Of a stretch of DNA of 7,142 nt, positions 6,308 through 7,142 are shown one piece after another. The stretch lies in NCBI GenBank assembly GCA_023249715.1, contig JAHFCA010000073.1, positions 1 to 7,142 of the forward strand. The letters run 5' to 3'. The notes beneath the pieces are model-generated. The model was not told the origin of the DNA. It worked only from the letters and a program-made list of their open reading frames with translations, and ran no database searches. How positions within the stretch are numbered: the first letter of the stretch is position 1; each line of letters begins with the position of its first letter. The stretch comes from Elusimicrobiota bacterium. GTDB taxonomy: Bacteria; Elusimicrobiota; Elusimicrobia; 2-02-FULL-39-32. The translations under genes and the position numbers were made by a program.

Positions 6308-7142
6308 AAACACGCCATAAAATTTTTATTATTTTCTTGTTTAGTTTATGCACCCACATTCTGGGAATTTGGAATCCTATTCTAGATTATCATGGATGGG
6401 CTCAAACCTTAAGAGCATCCATTGCCAGAAATTATTATGAGGAAGGAATGAATTTTTTTAATCCGCAGGTGGATTATCAGGGACATAACCCCAAATACGC
6501 TTCAACTCAATTCCCGCTTTATAGCTATGGGGTCGCGCTCCTTTACAAAATATTTGGTTTTTGGGAAGGGTGGGGAAGACTTCTCTCCGCATTCTTTGCC
6601 GCTTTGAGCGCGGTGGTTCTGTTTGCCATAGCGCGAGAGTTTCTAGAAGAGAGAGTCGCTTTTCTTTCCGCCCTCTTTTTTTGCGTGATTCCCCTCCGTA
6701 TTTATTTTATGCGAACTATCATGCCGGAGTCGATGGCGATATTTTTTATGCTTCTCTCCTACTGGTATGTCCTTCGATGGGATAGGGATAAACAATTTTT
6801 TCCAAATGGTGTTTTTTGCTCGCTGACGTTTACTCTCTCGGCTTTATTAAAAATTCCCTATCTCTTTATGGCTTCTCCCATTCTTTATTTGTTGATGCGC
6901 TCTCATCCTTTCAATTTAAAAAGAGTTCTTCTGTTTTTAGCTGTTTTAATTATTGGAGTTGGAGCGTGGTACACCTATGCCACTCTCGGAACCATGGGGC
7001 TTTCTGCGGAGAACCAGCCTTTCTTGTATGAAACGAATATCCCTTGGGAATGGTTCCATTGGGAATTTTGGTCCACTCAGTTCTTATCTCGATACCCAGA
7101 ACTTTTAACGACCTATTCCGGTCTTATTTTTTTAGGAATTGG
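6304..7142 (+). CDS. Membrane glycosyltransferase of the GT-C / PMT (ArnT-like) type, 5' part only
   Basis: The ATG at 6304 overlaps the previous stop as ATGA, and the frame stays open for 279 residues to the window end; the family is usually 450-600 residues, so about half is missing. The protein is strongly hydrophobic with predicted membrane segments near 6-23, 92-110, 116-135, 142-158, 172-192, 206-226 and 270 onward. After the first segment the loop holds LDYHGWAQTLRASIARNYYE (27-46), with Asp28 where GT-C enzymes carry the catalytic acidic residue. It is followed by TQFPLYSYGVALLYKIFG (68-85), the PMT-family pattern before the second helix, and FMRTIMPESMA (135-145), the usual Arg/Pro-Glu motif. 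Such enzymes move a sugar from a polyprenyl-phosphate donor to lipid, glycan or protein on the outer face of the inner membrane. Donor and acceptor cannot be told. No ribosome binding site is seen, so translation is probably coupled. Confidence 0.85.
   Translation, partial: MKTRHKIFIIFLFSLCTHILGIWNPILDYHGWAQTLRASIARNYYEEGMNFFNPQVDYQGHNPKYASTQFPLYSYGVALLYKIFGFWEGWGRLLSAFFAALSAVVLFAIAREFLEERVAFLSALFFCVIPLRIYFMRTIMPESMAIFFMLLSYWYVLRWDRDKQFFPNGVFCSLTFTLSALLKIPYLFMASPILYLLMRSHPFNLKRVLLFLAVLIIGVGAWYTYATLGTMGLSAENQPFLYETNIPWEWFHWEFWSTQFLSRYPELLTTYSGLIFLGI

Noticed and set aside
6561..7031. Two short plus-strand frames (6561-6785 and 6816-7031) as separate small genes.
   Set aside because: Both lie in another frame inside the continuous GT-C glycosyltransferase coding sequence starting at 6304, which has clear family motifs.

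Overview
The window holds one unbroken run of plus-strand bacterial genes with almost no intergenic DNA. In order they are: a probable C-terminal tail of an upstream gene (3-104); glyA (128-1372); a YajQ-family gene (1403-1900); a diacylglycerol-kinase-family lipid kinase (1908-2774); metF (2771-3643); folD (3674-4555); a stand-alone HD-GYP phosphodiesterase (4557-5174); an unrecognised 378-residue protein (5171-6307); and the 5' part of a membrane glycosyltransferase of the GT-C/PMT type (6304 to the window end). Gaps are 30 nt or less, and three junctions overlap by 4 nt (ATGA, TTGA, ATGA). I see no tRNA, rRNA, CRISPR array, insertion sequence, terminator or convincing internal promoter, so a single polycistronic message is the simplest reading.

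Organism: a bacterium, probably diderm, with moderate GC, A/T-ending codons and some TTG starts. The gene mix and the divergence of the orphan protein suggest an uncultivated lineage. Omnitrophota would fit, but that is an impression from protein style, not a demonstrated placement.

Function: GlyA, MetF and FolD all act on 5,10-methylene-tetrahydrofolate. GlyA makes it from serine, FolD oxidises it to 10-formyl-THF, and MetF reduces it to 5-methyl-THF. This is therefore a compact one-carbon hub feeding purine and formyl-Met synthesis and methionine synthesis. Interleaved with it are two proteins from families tied to cyclic di-GMP: YajQ as a possible receptor and HD-GYP as the degrading enzyme. 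Also present are envelope-type proteins: the lipid kinase, the GT-C glycosyltransferase, and an orphan that may be a very divergent acyltransferase.

Most of the window is ordinary housekeeping. The points worth a second look are the orphan at 5171-6307, the pairing of two c-di-GMP-linked proteins inside a folate operon, and the lipid kinase with altered motifs.
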